A DNA stretch of 32,754 bases from Roseibacillus sp. (lineage in GTDB: Bacteria > Verrucomicrobiota > Verrucomicrobiia > Verrucomicrobiales > Akkermansiaceae): positions 1 to 32,754 of the forward strand of contig PARF01000079.1 of the NCBI GenBank assembly GCA_002709915.1, in the 5' to 3' direction. This document shows positions 9,288 to 18,959 of this stretch, in pieces (the first letter of the stretch is position 1; every line of letters begins with the position of its first letter). The notes under the pieces were generated by a model. That model had not been told where the DNA came from, searched no databases, and saw nothing but the letters and a program-made list of their open reading frames with translations. Position numbers and translations under genes: made by a program.

Positions 9288-11042
9288 ATGAAAGCGGTCA
9301 TATCTCTCTACGCTTTAATACTTTTCGCTATCCCCGCACTGGGGGAGAGGCCACTTCGCCCCAATGTTCTGATTATCTTCACCGACGATCAGGGTTACGC
9401 AGACCTCGCGTGTTACGGTAACACGAAAAACAAGACTCCTCGTCTTGATCAACTAGCGAGGCAAGGAACGCGTTTTACTTCGTTCTACTCTCAAACGGTC
9501 TGTGGGCCCTCGCGATCAGCACTTCTTACTGGGCGCCAGCCACTGAGAAGTGGAGGCTGGGGAATGCCCGCGTCAGAGGTCACATGGGCAGAGTTGGCCC
9601 GTAAGGTGGGGTATCAGACGGCCTGTATTGGCAAATGGGATGTTTCCAACCGAAAGCCAATTGTAGACCGCATGCCTAACGCTCAGGGTTTTGAATATTA
9701 CTTTGGTGCTCTCGGGGCTAACGATAACGGATCAGTTCAATTCCACGAGAACAACAAGGCTGCAGGTAGCAGTCGGGACATGGGAGGGTTGGTGCGCCTT
9801 TACACGGAGAAGTCTATTGAGTTCCTCAAGCACAAGCGGGATCCTGAAAAGCCATTCATGCTCTACCTGGCGCATACCATGATGCACACAATTATTGATG
9901 CGTCACCCTCCTTCAAAGGAAAGTCGGAGGGAGGACTTTATGGGGACGTAGTGGAGGAATTCGATCATGAAACAGGAAGGCTACTCGATGTTTTGGATGA
10001 ACTGAATCTTTCTGAGAATACGCTTGTGATTTACACCAGTGATAATGGGCCATGGAACCAGGATAAATATACCAAGCGCAAGAGAGGGCATCCGGAGGGC
10101 TCGATTTTCTGGGGAGAAGCTGGACCACTTCGGAATGGCAAAGGGTCTCCCTATGAGGCGGGTTACCGTCTCCCATGTATTGTGCGATGGCCAGGGATAG
10201 TGCCGTCTAATCGTATCAGCGACGCCATTTTTGCCAGCATAGATTTTCTTCCCACCTTTGCTGAACTCTGTGGCTTTGAGACCCCGAATGACCGTCAAAT
10301 TGATGGCATTGATCAGACCAGGCTGCTTACAGGTAAAACCGAGAAGGGCCGTGACTATTTTTATTTCAATCGCGCCGGGGTCCGGAAGGGTAAGTGGAAA
10401 TATCTGCGTCCGGATGCGCATTTTCATGGCTATGCTGTAGAGGATGGACGGAAGAAAGTAGATGAGCTCTATGATCTCGAGGTGGACCTTGGTGAGCGCC
10501 ATAATCTCGCTGAAAAGCATCCGGATATTGTATCAGAGCTAAAGAAGCTTATGAACCAGCTGGAATCCAAGAAGGTCACGGTGGATAAGCGTGATCAGTT
10601 TGAAATACGTCTCAATGACAGAGGCCCCCACCCGGAAAGTAGCAGCATCAATGTCAGTGTGGGGCAGCCGGGAGTGATATTTGAGGTTCGCGATGAATCG
10701 GGTATTGGTGGTGGTTCGATTCACCTGCTCAACGGGGAGTGGCCTGAGAAAGTTGTTCTACGCCTTCTTCTTTCCGGACTGGAAGGTTTTGAGGTTAAGG
10801 TGGGGGGCGAGATTTTCTCGGGCGCCTATCGTGGAAAGAACGCGCCGCAGTCGGGCAACTGCCTGCCGGTCAAGATGCTTGATGCAGAGGGAAGTCCACT
10901 CAGTGGGCGGTATCTGGTTGAGTCAGATAAAGGTGGGAATACGACCCGGAGGGAAGGGTATTATGAAATAGAGTTTCCTCAAGCGCTCCTGAACCCGGAG
11001 GTCCGAGCCATAGAGTTGTCCTGGGTGGACTTCTATCGTTGA
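9288..11042 (+). CDS. Sulfatase (alkaline phosphatase superfamily) with extra C-terminal beta-rich domain
   Basis: Signal peptide; RPNVLIIFTDDQGYADL; SQTVCGPSRSALLTGRQ (C-x-P-S-R formylglycine motif); YTSDNGPW. ATG at 9288 chosen over the longer 9150 ORF. Confidence 0.92.
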   Translation: MKAVISLYALILFAIPALGERPLRPNVLIIFTDDQGYADLACYGNTKNKTPRLDQLARQGTRFTSFYSQTVCGPSRSALLTGRQPLRSGGWGMPASEVTWAELARKVGYQTACIGKWDVSNRKPIVDRMPNAQGFEYYFGALGANDNGSVQFHENNKAAGSSRDMGGLVRLYTEKSIEFLKHKRDPEKPFMLYLAHTMMHTIIDASPSFKGKSEGGLYGDVVEEFDHETGRLLDVLDELNLSENTLVIYTSDNGPWNQDKYTKRKRGHPEGSIFWGEAGPLRNGKGSPYEAGYRLPCIVRWPGIVPSNRISDAIFASIDFLPTFAELCGFETPNDRQIDGIDQTRLLTGKTEKGRDYFYFNRAGVRKGKWKYLRPDAHFHGYAVEDGRKKVDELYDLEVDLGERHNLAEKHPDIVSELKKLMNQLESKKVTVDKRDQFEIRLNDRGPHPESSSINVSVGQPGVIFEVRDESGIGGGSIHLLNGEWPEKVVLRLLLSGLEGFEVKVGGEIFSGAYRGKNAPQSGNCLPVKMLDAEGSPLSGRYLVESDKGGNTTRREGYYEIEFPQALLNPEVRAIELSWVDFYR

Positions 11043-11174
11043 TCAAAACTTGGAATGGGGAGGGCGTGAACCATTCTCCCGGTCTTATATTTTTCTTCAT
11101 GGAATGATTGTATTCGGAAATTGCGGAGCGGTCTCCTGTGTTGGATATTTGCAAACTGGTGTCCTTCGGATCTG

Positions 11175-14072
11175 ATGCGATACGCAATCTTTTCAGAGAT
11201 ATACGGTAATCTTCAGGCGTGGAACGCTATCGTAGACGATTTCACGAGCCTCGGGGTAGACATGCCAATCTGTCTTGGCGACGTATCTGGGCACGGTGCA
11301 GGAACAGCAGAAATTCTGGAAGATCTGAGGGCTCGTACTGGAAACGTTGTTCTGGGGGACTGCGATGCGGCACTCGTGGGCTTACTGGGAGAAGCTCACC
11401 CGGACGAGGAAACAAACTACTGTATCAGGTGGACCCGTGAGCACCTTCATCAAGATGCCTTGTCTTATCTTGCGGAGCGCCCACTCGCTCTGGAGACCGG
11501 GGGAATCCTTTTTGTGCACGGAGAGTGCTCACAACCCGGACGCTATCGGGGCATTAGCAGTGAATCAGTGGCGCGTGAAAATCTGGAAGCAACCATGCAC
11601 AAGATCACATTCCTCGGGCATGCACAGGAGGCGGGTGTCTACCGGCAGCGGGCGCATGGGGTAATCGACAGGCTTCCAGCAGAAAACCGGAAGCTATCCA
11701 GTGACTGTCGATATCTCGTGAATGTAGGATCGGTGGGAGAGCCCGACTCAACAGAGGATCCGGCGGCGGCGTATGTTATCTATGACAACGAGACGCAGGA
11801 GCTCACTTTCCGGCGCGTAGCATTTGATGTTGCCGCCTACCAGGCGGACATACTCGACGCTGGCCTTTTTCTTCGTCCATGGTGCACCGATGGCGAGCAG
11901 AGAAATACTCCCGGGATGCCATCGTCCGGGTCCCTCGGTCTCGAGTATCGGGAGGAAGAGGCGGTGGTGGCGCTGGCGTCGATAGGAACGGTTGTGGAGC
12001 CTGCGGTCCAGTCGTCGGTGAACTATCCGGTTCGCCGGAGCCGGGGCGTGCTGGCATGGATGGCGCTGGTCTCTGTGATGGCATTGGCGGCAGGGGTAGG
12101 ACTTTTTTCCTATCAGGAAATCAGAAAACGGCAGGAGGCAGAGACCACTCAGGGAGGCAGAGAGGCGAGATCTCCTGGCGTGGCGTTGCCACAAGCGGAT
12201 CCCGAACGAGGTCGTCAGCCGCGGCCCCTCCCACAAAATGGCATTGAGCTGGCAAAGAAGCCACCCGCATTGGTCGATCTTCCGCAACGCAACGAAGAGC
12301 TGGTCAATCGTGATCCAGATCATTCTTCGGATGTCATTGCAGAGCATGATCCCGCCAAGGGCTCAGACCCACCAGCATCGGAGCTCACTCATCAATCAGA
12401 GCCAGCTGATACGCCTGAGCCTGCCGATCAGCCCGAGTCCACCGATACCCCGGAACAAGAGGTGGCGGAGACGGTTCTGCCCGAGGGAAAAGCACCCATA
12501 CCCCCGGAGCCAGCCGATGTGGCATCACTCCGGCCTCCTACTCGTAGCCTCATTTATTATGCGCCATTTGATGAAGATTCGACGGAGTTCCGGATACGTG
12601 ATCTTTCCGGAGGAGAGCGCGACTTGGACGCCACCAGTGGGAGTCCTGGAATCCTTGGTCGGATCGGTATGGCCTGTCGGCTCGTGGAGGAAAACGGCAG
12701 TGAAGCCATGCGCTCACCGGTGAAGCCTCTTCCCGAGTTGAAGGACGTCACAATGGCTTTCTGGCTGAAGCGTCCCGATACCGCCCTGCAGACTCCTTCC
12801 GAGCCGGACGGACCGACTGAAATCAAGAAGCTGACCGATGCGACACTTCTCTCCTTTGATAGTGTTGGAGAAGTCCGGGTAGTCGATGACCGGATCGAGG
12901 CAAAGGTTGGAGAGGGCGCGCCGGCCACTATTGGATTTCCTCAGGATTTGCTCTGGCATCATATCCTCGTCGAGCGAGTGAATGGGGAAACATCGATCTG
13001 GCTGGATCACAGGGTGCAATCCAAGATCATCCGAGGGGTTGCTGGACCTTCTGCAGCCGAGGGGGCAGCGGTTCAGGTGGGCAGTAAGAATGCTGACTTT
13101 TGTATCGATGAAGCTGCCATATGGGCGCGCGGTTTTACCGCCGATGAGCGTTGTGTCCTGTATCGTCTCGGACGATTTGACACTCCCATCATGGCGCCTC
13201 CAAGGTCGATCGCCTACTGGGGTTTCGACAAGAGTAAGCTGGGAAAAGGAGTCTTTGGAGACTACATCGGAACCCGGCCGCTGGGATCGTACGCCCGGTG
13301 GAAGCCGGCCAAGCCCCTTGCTCCTGATCCGGTTCCGATGACGAGAAAGAGAAACTTGGTCGCGGCACAGGTATCCCACGTTGCTGAGAGTAAGGAAGGG
13401 GCAGGCAGCTTTGAAATGAAAGGGGACAGCCCTTTTACCTACGAGGGCTGGTTCAAGCCAGGACGGCTGACGGCCGGCACTCTGGGAGGGACGGTTCCCT
13501 CTACGAATGACAAAGGGGAGGCTGGCTGGCGACTTGCCCTCAGTCCGGGGAAGAGTGGAAAAGGGTTTCTGGCCTTTATCTATGATACCGGATCAGAGAA
13601 AACACAGGCAATCGCCGAGAACGTGTCCATATATGATGGGCTTCCACACCACCTTGCTGCGGTCTGGAATCCCAGATCCTCGGAAACCCATGGGAGTATG
13701 AGAATTTTTCTGGATAACAAGCTCGTTGCATCTGAGCAGCTGTCCCTCGAAGACTTGGAGCCGGCAGCCGGTCAGCACTTCAGGATAGCAGTTGGCGGCT
13801 CGGCAGTGGTCGTCGATGAATTGCGCTTCACAACTGGCTCTCTAAGGCCCAGTGAATTTTTGACGAAAGGGGAGGACCGGCCCGCGGCAGGACCGCCGAT
13901 TGCTGGGAATGGTGGAAGAAGGGTAGCGCCAGCTGCAAGACCGGGCGAATCGCCTTTTCAACGGGCAGCCCGCGAATTAGAGGAGCGAAAGGCCGAACAG
14001 GCTGCGGAACGAGAGCGCAAGAGAGCGGAGGAAGCCAGGCGGCGCCGCGAGGGTTTCGGAGTGCGAGACTGA
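11175..14072 (+). CDS. Degenerate metallophosphoesterase domain - TM helix - Pro/Glu-rich linker - two LamG-like domains - charged tail
   Basis: MRYAIFSEIYGNLQAW...CLGDVSGHG...VVLGDCDAAL...FVHGE...FLGHAQ align with YfcE-type phosphoesterase landmarks; TM GVLAWMALVSVMALAAGVGLFSY (~12047-12115); two LamG-like segments (IYYAPFDEDSTEF..., IAYWGFDKSKLGK...). Confidence 0.8.
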   Translation: MRYAIFSEIYGNLQAWNAIVDDFTSLGVDMPICLGDVSGHGAGTAEILEDLRARTGNVVLGDCDAALVGLLGEAHPDEETNYCIRWTREHLHQDALSYLAERPLALETGGILFVHGECSQPGRYRGISSESVARENLEATMHKITFLGHAQEAGVYRQRAHGVIDRLPAENRKLSSDCRYLVNVGSVGEPDSTEDPAAAYVIYDNETQELTFRRVAFDVAAYQADILDAGLFLRPWCTDGEQRNTPGMPSSGSLGLEYREEEAVVALASIGTVVEPAVQSSVNYPVRRSRGVLAWMALVSVMALAAGVGLFSYQEIRKRQEAETTQGGREARSPGVALPQADPERGRQPRPLPQNGIELAKKPPALVDLPQRNEELVNRDPDHSSDVIAEHDPAKGSDPPASELTHQSEPADTPEPADQPESTDTPEQEVAETVLPEGKAPIPPEPADVASLRPPTRSLIYYAPFDEDSTEFRIRDLSGGERDLDATSGSPGILGRIGMACRLVEENGSEAMRSPVKPLPELKDVTMAFWLKRPDTALQTPSEPDGPTEIKKLTDATLLSFDSVGEVRVVDDRIEAKVGEGAPATIGFPQDLLWHHILVERVNGETSIWLDHRVQSKIIRGVAGPSAAEGAAVQVGSKNADFCIDEAAIWARGFTADERCVLYRLGRFDTPIMAPPRSIAYWGFDKSKLGKGVFGDYIGTRPLGSYARWKPAKPLAPDPVPMTRKRNLVAAQVSHVAESKEGAGSFEMKGDSPFTYEGWFKPGRLTAGTLGGTVPSTNDKGEAGWRLALSPGKSGKGFLAFIYDTGSEKTQAIAENVSIYDGLPHHLAAVWNPRSSETHGSMRIFLDNKLVASEQLSLEDLEPAAGQHFRIAVGGSAVVVDELRFTTGSLRPSEFLTKGEDRPAAGPPIAGNGGRRVAPAARPGESPFQRAARELEERKAEQAAERERKRAEEARRRREGFGVRD

Positions 14073-14078
14073 CCCCCG

Positions 14079-15620
14079 CTAGAATCGGTATCCTTTGGCC
14101 TCCTCGTAGGATCTGAGTTCCTCAATCTCTCGGATCGAACGTTTCGTATAGTTTTTCATGAAGAGTTGAAGGGCTTCAGGATCATGGCGGTCATCGAAGG
14201 CAGGTAGTGCGGGATCCGCGGTATGAAGCATAAATTCCCTGAGATGCTCTCGGAACTTGCCGACCGGGATGGGGTTCCTTGGGGGTAAGGACCCTGACGC
14301 CAGCAGGTTGGATAGACAGTGGGGGTCTTTACGGAGATCATAGAACTCCTCGACTGACCGGAAAGAGAGATGACGGACGCGGCGTTCCATGAGGGGGTGG
14401 GCCCTCGCCAACTCGCGCAACACATCAAATCCGTTCCACTGCCTGGGGAAATTCCGTGAGCCGTCAGCCCACGGATTGAAGACATACGCCCATTCGCGTG
14501 ACAGAATTCCTCTCATTGGGAACGCATCCCTGCCGTGAATATGGAAGAATTGTGTCAGGACGTAATCCCGGTCTTCTTGTTGGTTCCCTTGGAGGATCGA
14601 GAGAAAGGAGCGCCCGTCAGCTTGGGGAGCAGGGGGTAATTTTACGGCCTCCAGAAAGGTTGGCTGAAGGTCTACGCAGGAAAGCATGTGCTTCCTGTCG
14701 TCCTGACCGCCGGAAACTACCCCGGGCCATCGTATAATCCAGGGAGAGCGGGTGCTGTCGGGATAGCAATTTGCCTTTACCCCCGGGAACGCCATCCCGT
14801 GGTCGGACAGGAACATTACGATCGTATTATCTGCGAGTCCGGCCTGATCCAGCTCCTGCAGTACGGCGCCTACCATGTCGTCTGTCCGGCGCACGGATCC
14901 CGCATAGCGAGCGAGATGTTTGCGGATCTCTGGTGCGTCGGGAAGTCCAGCGCTGATCCTAACTTCGGATGGGTCGTAGCTTTGCGATGATTCCGCCCGC
15001 TCGTAATGAGGATTGCCCGGGTGACGGCCCTTCGGTCCGGGGGTGGCGAACGGGTCGTGAGGGTCGTGAGTATTTGCCATCAGGAAGAAGGGTTGGCGCG
15101 CTGACTTTGCGCTTGCGAAAAAGTCCCGTGCGAAACGGCGATAGATCGCGGGGTCTCGCCCCCAGAGGTTCTCGTCGCCCTTACCTTGCCATGTGTATGT
15201 TACCGACCACCTGAAAAGCTCCTGTTGGTTAAGGGGCTTTCCGATAGTTCCACAGAGAAAGCCAGCTGCATTCAGGAGGGAAGGAAGGTTGGGAGTTCCC
15301 GGACGGATGCGCTGAAACCCCTCTGCGCCATTGTTTTGAGGATAGAGACCGGTCAGCATCACGCTACGGGAGGGTGTACAGATGGCAATGTTGGCATAAC
15401 CGTGCCAGAACTGGATACCTTCCTCAGCCAGTCGGTCTATATTGGGGGAGACCCCCTCTGCTACGCCTCCAAAGCAGCCCGGAGAATCCCAGTTCATGTC
15501 GTCTGCAACCAGCCACAGAATATTTGGACGAGCGGGTGGATGGCGAAGCTGCTGTGCGGCGGCAACCGGGGTCAGCAGTGCGACAGCGATCAGTGTAATA
15601 ACGGCTACAGGACGCATCAT
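14079..15620 (-). CDS. Sulfatase
   Basis: Signal peptide; RPNILWLVADDMNWDSPGCFGG; AICTPSRSVMLTGLYPQNNG (CTPSR motif); FLSDHGMAFPG. Confidence 0.93.
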   Translation of the reverse strand: MMRPVAVITLIAVALLTPVAAAQQLRHPPARPNILWLVADDMNWDSPGCFGGVAEGVSPNIDRLAEEGIQFWHGYANIAICTPSRSVMLTGLYPQNNGAEGFQRIRPGTPNLPSLLNAAGFLCGTIGKPLNQQELFRWSVTYTWQGKGDENLWGRDPAIYRRFARDFFASAKSARQPFFLMANTHDPHDPFATPGPKGRHPGNPHYERAESSQSYDPSEVRISAGLPDAPEIRKHLARYAGSVRRTDDMVGAVLQELDQAGLADNTIVMFLSDHGMAFPGVKANCYPDSTRSPWIIRWPGVVSGGQDDRKHMLSCVDLQPTFLEAVKLPPAPQADGRSFLSILQGNQQEDRDYVLTQFFHIHGRDAFPMRGILSREWAYVFNPWADGSRNFPRQWNGFDVLRELARAHPLMERRVRHLSFRSVEEFYDLRKDPHCLSNLLASGSLPPRNPIPVGKFREHLREFMLHTADPALPAFDDRHDPEALQLFMKNYTKRSIREIEELRSYEEAKGYRF

Positions 15621-15827
15621 GATTTTGTGGAGAAAGAATTCTAATTAAAGGTAATAGGTCTTCCCACTGAGGTGAAATTCAATCCGTTACGGCGCTACAA
15701 ATTGTGTATAACTTCGAACCAGCCGGGGGGTAGCGCGCGACAGCCAGGAGGGAAATAGACTACCGGTAAATTTCGGGCCGCGGTTTTTGGTGTTGCGGAT
15801 TATGATACCGGGAATCATCAAACCTTT

Positions 15828-16781
15828 ATGAAGGTTTCGGATTGCCTGAAGAAGAAGCGCCCGGGGCGCCAGGTGCAGGGATTAGCGGCTTGCCTGCTAC
15901 CGTTTGATGATAATGGCGCAATCGCAGGGCAGGCCTTTAGAGAAGCAGTGGAGCGGACTGCTGAGGCAGGCCTAGGTTGCGCGGTGAACATGGACACAGG
16001 ATATGCGAACTACATCACGCCCAGCGAGAGGACAGAGGTTCTGCAATGGACGGTTGACACTCTTGGGCGGGGACAGGATTTTGCAGCCGGTGCTTTTGTA
16101 GAGGGAAGAGAGGGTGAGTTGGAGGATCTTTACCGAAGAGAAATGGATGAAATCGTCTCCTACGGAGGGACACCAGTGATTTTCCAGACTACCCGTTTCC
16201 ATGACTGGGAGCCGCAGCGGATTATCGATCTCTACGCTTCCATCTGTGAGCCCTATCCCAAGGTAATTGGGTTCGAACTTGGGAAGGTCTTCGCCCCGTT
16301 CGGAATGATTTACGGGGAGGAGACGATCAGGGGACTCATGGGCATTCCCAGCCTCAGCGGAATCAAGCATAGTTCCCTGAGCCGGGTTGAGGAGATGAAT
16401 CGACTGGCTCTGCGAGACGAGCTAAGACCAGAATTCCGGATTTACACCGGAAACGATTTGGGGATCGACATGATTGAGTATGGATCCGACTACCTGCTCG
16501 GTTTGGCGGCTTTCTGTCCCGAGAAGTTTGCGGAGCGGGACCGGCTCTGGGAGGAAGAGAACCCCAACTACTATGAGCTGGCAGACGCTCTCCAATACCT
16601 TGGAAACGTTGGGTTTCGTGCTCCGGTCCCCGCATACAAGCACAGTTGCGCGGTCTTTCAACACCTTCTCGGCCGAATTCCCAGTAGTGAGCCTCATCCC
16701 AGTTGTCCGCGGCGACCCAATTGGGAAGGCGAGATCATGCAGGACTGTGTCTTGCGCCTTGGCTACGAACTTCAAGGTTGA
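15828..16781 (+). CDS. Dihydrodipicolinate synthase / N-acetylneuraminate lyase family protein
   Basis: TIM-barrel aldolase pattern with candidate Schiff-base Lys in GIPSLSGIKHSSLSRVEEM, followed by RIYTGNDLGIDMIEYGSDYLLGLAAFCPE. Confidence 0.75.
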   Translation: MKVSDCLKKKRPGRQVQGLAACLLPFDDNGAIAGQAFREAVERTAEAGLGCAVNMDTGYANYITPSERTEVLQWTVDTLGRGQDFAAGAFVEGREGELEDLYRREMDEIVSYGGTPVIFQTTRFHDWEPQRIIDLYASICEPYPKVIGFELGKVFAPFGMIYGEETIRGLMGIPSLSGIKHSSLSRVEEMNRLALRDELRPEFRIYTGNDLGIDMIEYGSDYLLGLAAFCPEKFAERDRLWEEENPNYYELADALQYLGNVGFRAPVPAYKHSCAVFQHLLGRIPSSEPHPSCPRRPNWEGEIMQDCVLRLGYELQG

Positions 16782-16850
16782 GCAATCTTGGATTGGGAAA
16801 TCGTGGTTTTGCTGTGATGCTCCACGTCCTTTTGATTGAACTCTCGTCCG

Positions 16851-17675
16851 ATGTCCTATCCTGAACTGGCTGTCCATACGTTTACGACTCGTCCGTGGTC
16901 AATGTCCGAGTGTATCGAAGGTTATGCCCGGCGTGGAATCGGTGGTATTTCGGTTTGGAGAGAGACATTGGAAGGGGAAGACCTTTGCTCGGTCAGGAAG
17001 CATATTTGCGACGCAGGTCTGAAGGGGCTCGCCTTGGTGCGCGGCGGGTTCTTCACGGGTTCGTCAGCGGAGATAAGGCGAGAAGCGATTGAAAAAAACC
17101 GTGAATGCCTGAAGGAGGCAGAAGCTCTTGGCCTTCCTCAGGTGGTGCTCGTATGTGGTGCGACTCCGGGTCAGACTGCCAGACAGAATTACGAGCAGAT
17201 CCGCGATGGAATCGGAGTGATCGCGGGAGAGGCGGAGCGAATGGGAATACGTCTTGCAATCGAGCCTTTGCACCCCGTTTACGCTGGCGATCGTTCCGGG
17301 ATATGTTCCCTGCGTGACGCTAATGCCCTTGCCGAGGAGTTATCGCTGCCCAATGTCGGGGTGGCAGTCGATGTCTATCATGTCTTCTGGGAGGTGGATC
17401 TACGTGAACAGTTGCAGCGCTGTGCGGACAATGGCTGGCTGGACGCCTACCACATATGTGATTTCAAGCCTGATCAGGAGGATGTTCTCCTCGATCGGGG
17501 GATTATGGGAGAAGGCTGTATTGCTCTTGGGGAAATCGACCAGTGGGTCAAAGAGGCCGGGTTTGATGGCCGCCGCGAAGTTGAGATATTTTCGCGCAAA
17601 TGGTGGGACGAGGATCAGGATAAGTTTCTGGATCGTATCCTGGAATCCTATGAAAAGGTGTATCGTGTCGAATAA
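16851..17675 (+). CDS. Sugar phosphate isomerase/epimerase (xylose isomerase-like TIM barrel)
   Basis: RLAIEPLHPVYAGDRSGICSL, VGVAVDVYHVFWEVDL, YHICDF, IMGEGCIALGEIDQWVKEAGFDGRREVEIFS; ATG at 16851. Confidence 0.85.
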   Translation: MSYPELAVHTFTTRPWSMSECIEGYARRGIGGISVWRETLEGEDLCSVRKHICDAGLKGLALVRGGFFTGSSAEIRREAIEKNRECLKEAEALGLPQVVLVCGATPGQTARQNYEQIRDGIGVIAGEAERMGIRLAIEPLHPVYAGDRSGICSLRDANALAEELSLPNVGVAVDVYHVFWEVDLREQLQRCADNGWLDAYHICDFKPDQEDVLLDRGIMGEGCIALGEIDQWVKEAGFDGRREVEIFSRKWWDEDQDKFLDRILESYEKVYRVE

Positions 17676-17780
17676 TGGAATAATGAAAGGCGAGAGTTTG
17701 ACTTGGAGTCAACCCGGTCCACCTTTTCAGCGGCAGCTGTGAAAGCCACAGGGCGCGCGTCTGTCCAAAAACTAAGCACA

Positions 17781-18959
17781 ATGAACGAGCATCGAATCGG
17801 GATTATCATGAATGGCGTCACCGGGCGCATGGGGACCAATCAACATCTCGTGCGATCCATTCTGGCGATCAGGGAGCAGGGAGGAGTCGTGTGCGGGGAC
17901 AAGAGAATCATTCCGGACGTAGTGTTGACCGGGCGCAACGAAACCAAGTTACAGAGTTTGGCAGAGCGGCATGGTGTGGAAAACTACACGACTGATCTGG
18001 ATGCGGTTCTTGCCAACGAGGCGTATCCTGTCTTTTTTGACGCATCAGGAACTCCTTACAGGGTCGGCTTCCTTGAGCGGGCGATTGAGGCGGGAAAACA
18101 CATCTATTGCGAAAAGCCTACAGCAAGTGATTATGGAGAAGCACTCGCTATTGCCGAGAAGGCAGAGCAGGCGGGGGTGAAGAACGGAAGTGTTCAGGAC
18201 AAGCTCTGGCTTCCGGGTATTCAGAAATTTCGATCTCTCCGAGACCAGGGATTTTTCGGGAAAATTCTCTCAGTGCGTGGAGAATTCGGATATTGGGTGT
18301 ATCCGGGTCACGATCCGGAACGTCCCGCGCAGCGACCAAGTTGGAATTACCGAAAAGAAGACGGGGGAGGGATCATAATCGATATGCACTGCCACTGGCG
18401 TTATGTAATCGACAACCTCTTTGGAAAAGTAACCCGTATTTTCAGTCATGCGGCTACGCACATTCCAGAGAGGGTCGATGAAAATGGAGAGGTCTACCAG
18501 TGTACAGCTGATGATTCTGCCTATGCGATCCTTCAGACAGACGCTGGAGTGGTTTGTCAGTTCAACTCCTCGTGGTGCGTTCGGGTGCGGCGTGATGAAC
18601 TGTTCACGATGCAGGTTGACGGCACTGAGGGTAGTGCGACGGTAGGCCTCCGTAAGTGTATTGTTCAATCTCGGGCCGATACTCCAACACCGGTTTGGAA
18701 TCCTGATGTGGAGAGCCCGATTGATTTCTTTAAGGACTGGGAAGAAGTACGACCACAGGAGGAATTTGAGAATGCCTTCAAAAGCCAGTGGGAGTTGTTC
18801 CTCAAGCACGTTGTCGGAGAAGAACCCTTTCCCTGGACTCTGCGGGAAGGAGCGAAAGGTGTTCAGCTTGCTGAGCTGAGCCTGCAATCGAGCAGTGAAG
18901 GTCGGTGGATTGACGTGCCTCGGGAGCAGCTTTCTCAGCTTTCTACTCAGTCGAGCTAA
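17781..18959 (+). CDS. Gfo/Idh/MocA family oxidoreductase
   Basis: N-terminal GVTGRMG dinucleotide-binding loop, HIYCEKPTASDYGEAL, GGGIIIDMHCHWRYVIDNLFG; ATG at 17781. Confidence 0.85.
   Translation: MNEHRIGIIMNGVTGRMGTNQHLVRSILAIREQGGVVCGDKRIIPDVVLTGRNETKLQSLAERHGVENYTTDLDAVLANEAYPVFFDASGTPYRVGFLERAIEAGKHIYCEKPTASDYGEALAIAEKAEQAGVKNGSVQDKLWLPGIQKFRSLRDQGFFGKILSVRGEFGYWVYPGHDPERPAQRPSWNYRKEDGGGIIIDMHCHWRYVIDNLFGKVTRIFSHAATHIPERVDENGEVYQCTADDSAYAILQTDAGVVCQFNSSWCVRVRRDELFTMQVDGTEGSATVGLRKCIVQSRADTPTPVWNPDVESPIDFFKDWEEVRPQEEFENAFKSQWELFLKHVVGEEPFPWTLREGAKGVQLAELSLQSSSEGRWIDVPREQLSQLSTQSS

Noticed and set aside
11053-11100. Terminator-like gggag...ctccc after the first sulfatase
   Set aside because: Only a 5-bp stem with a long loop and no adjacent U-tract.
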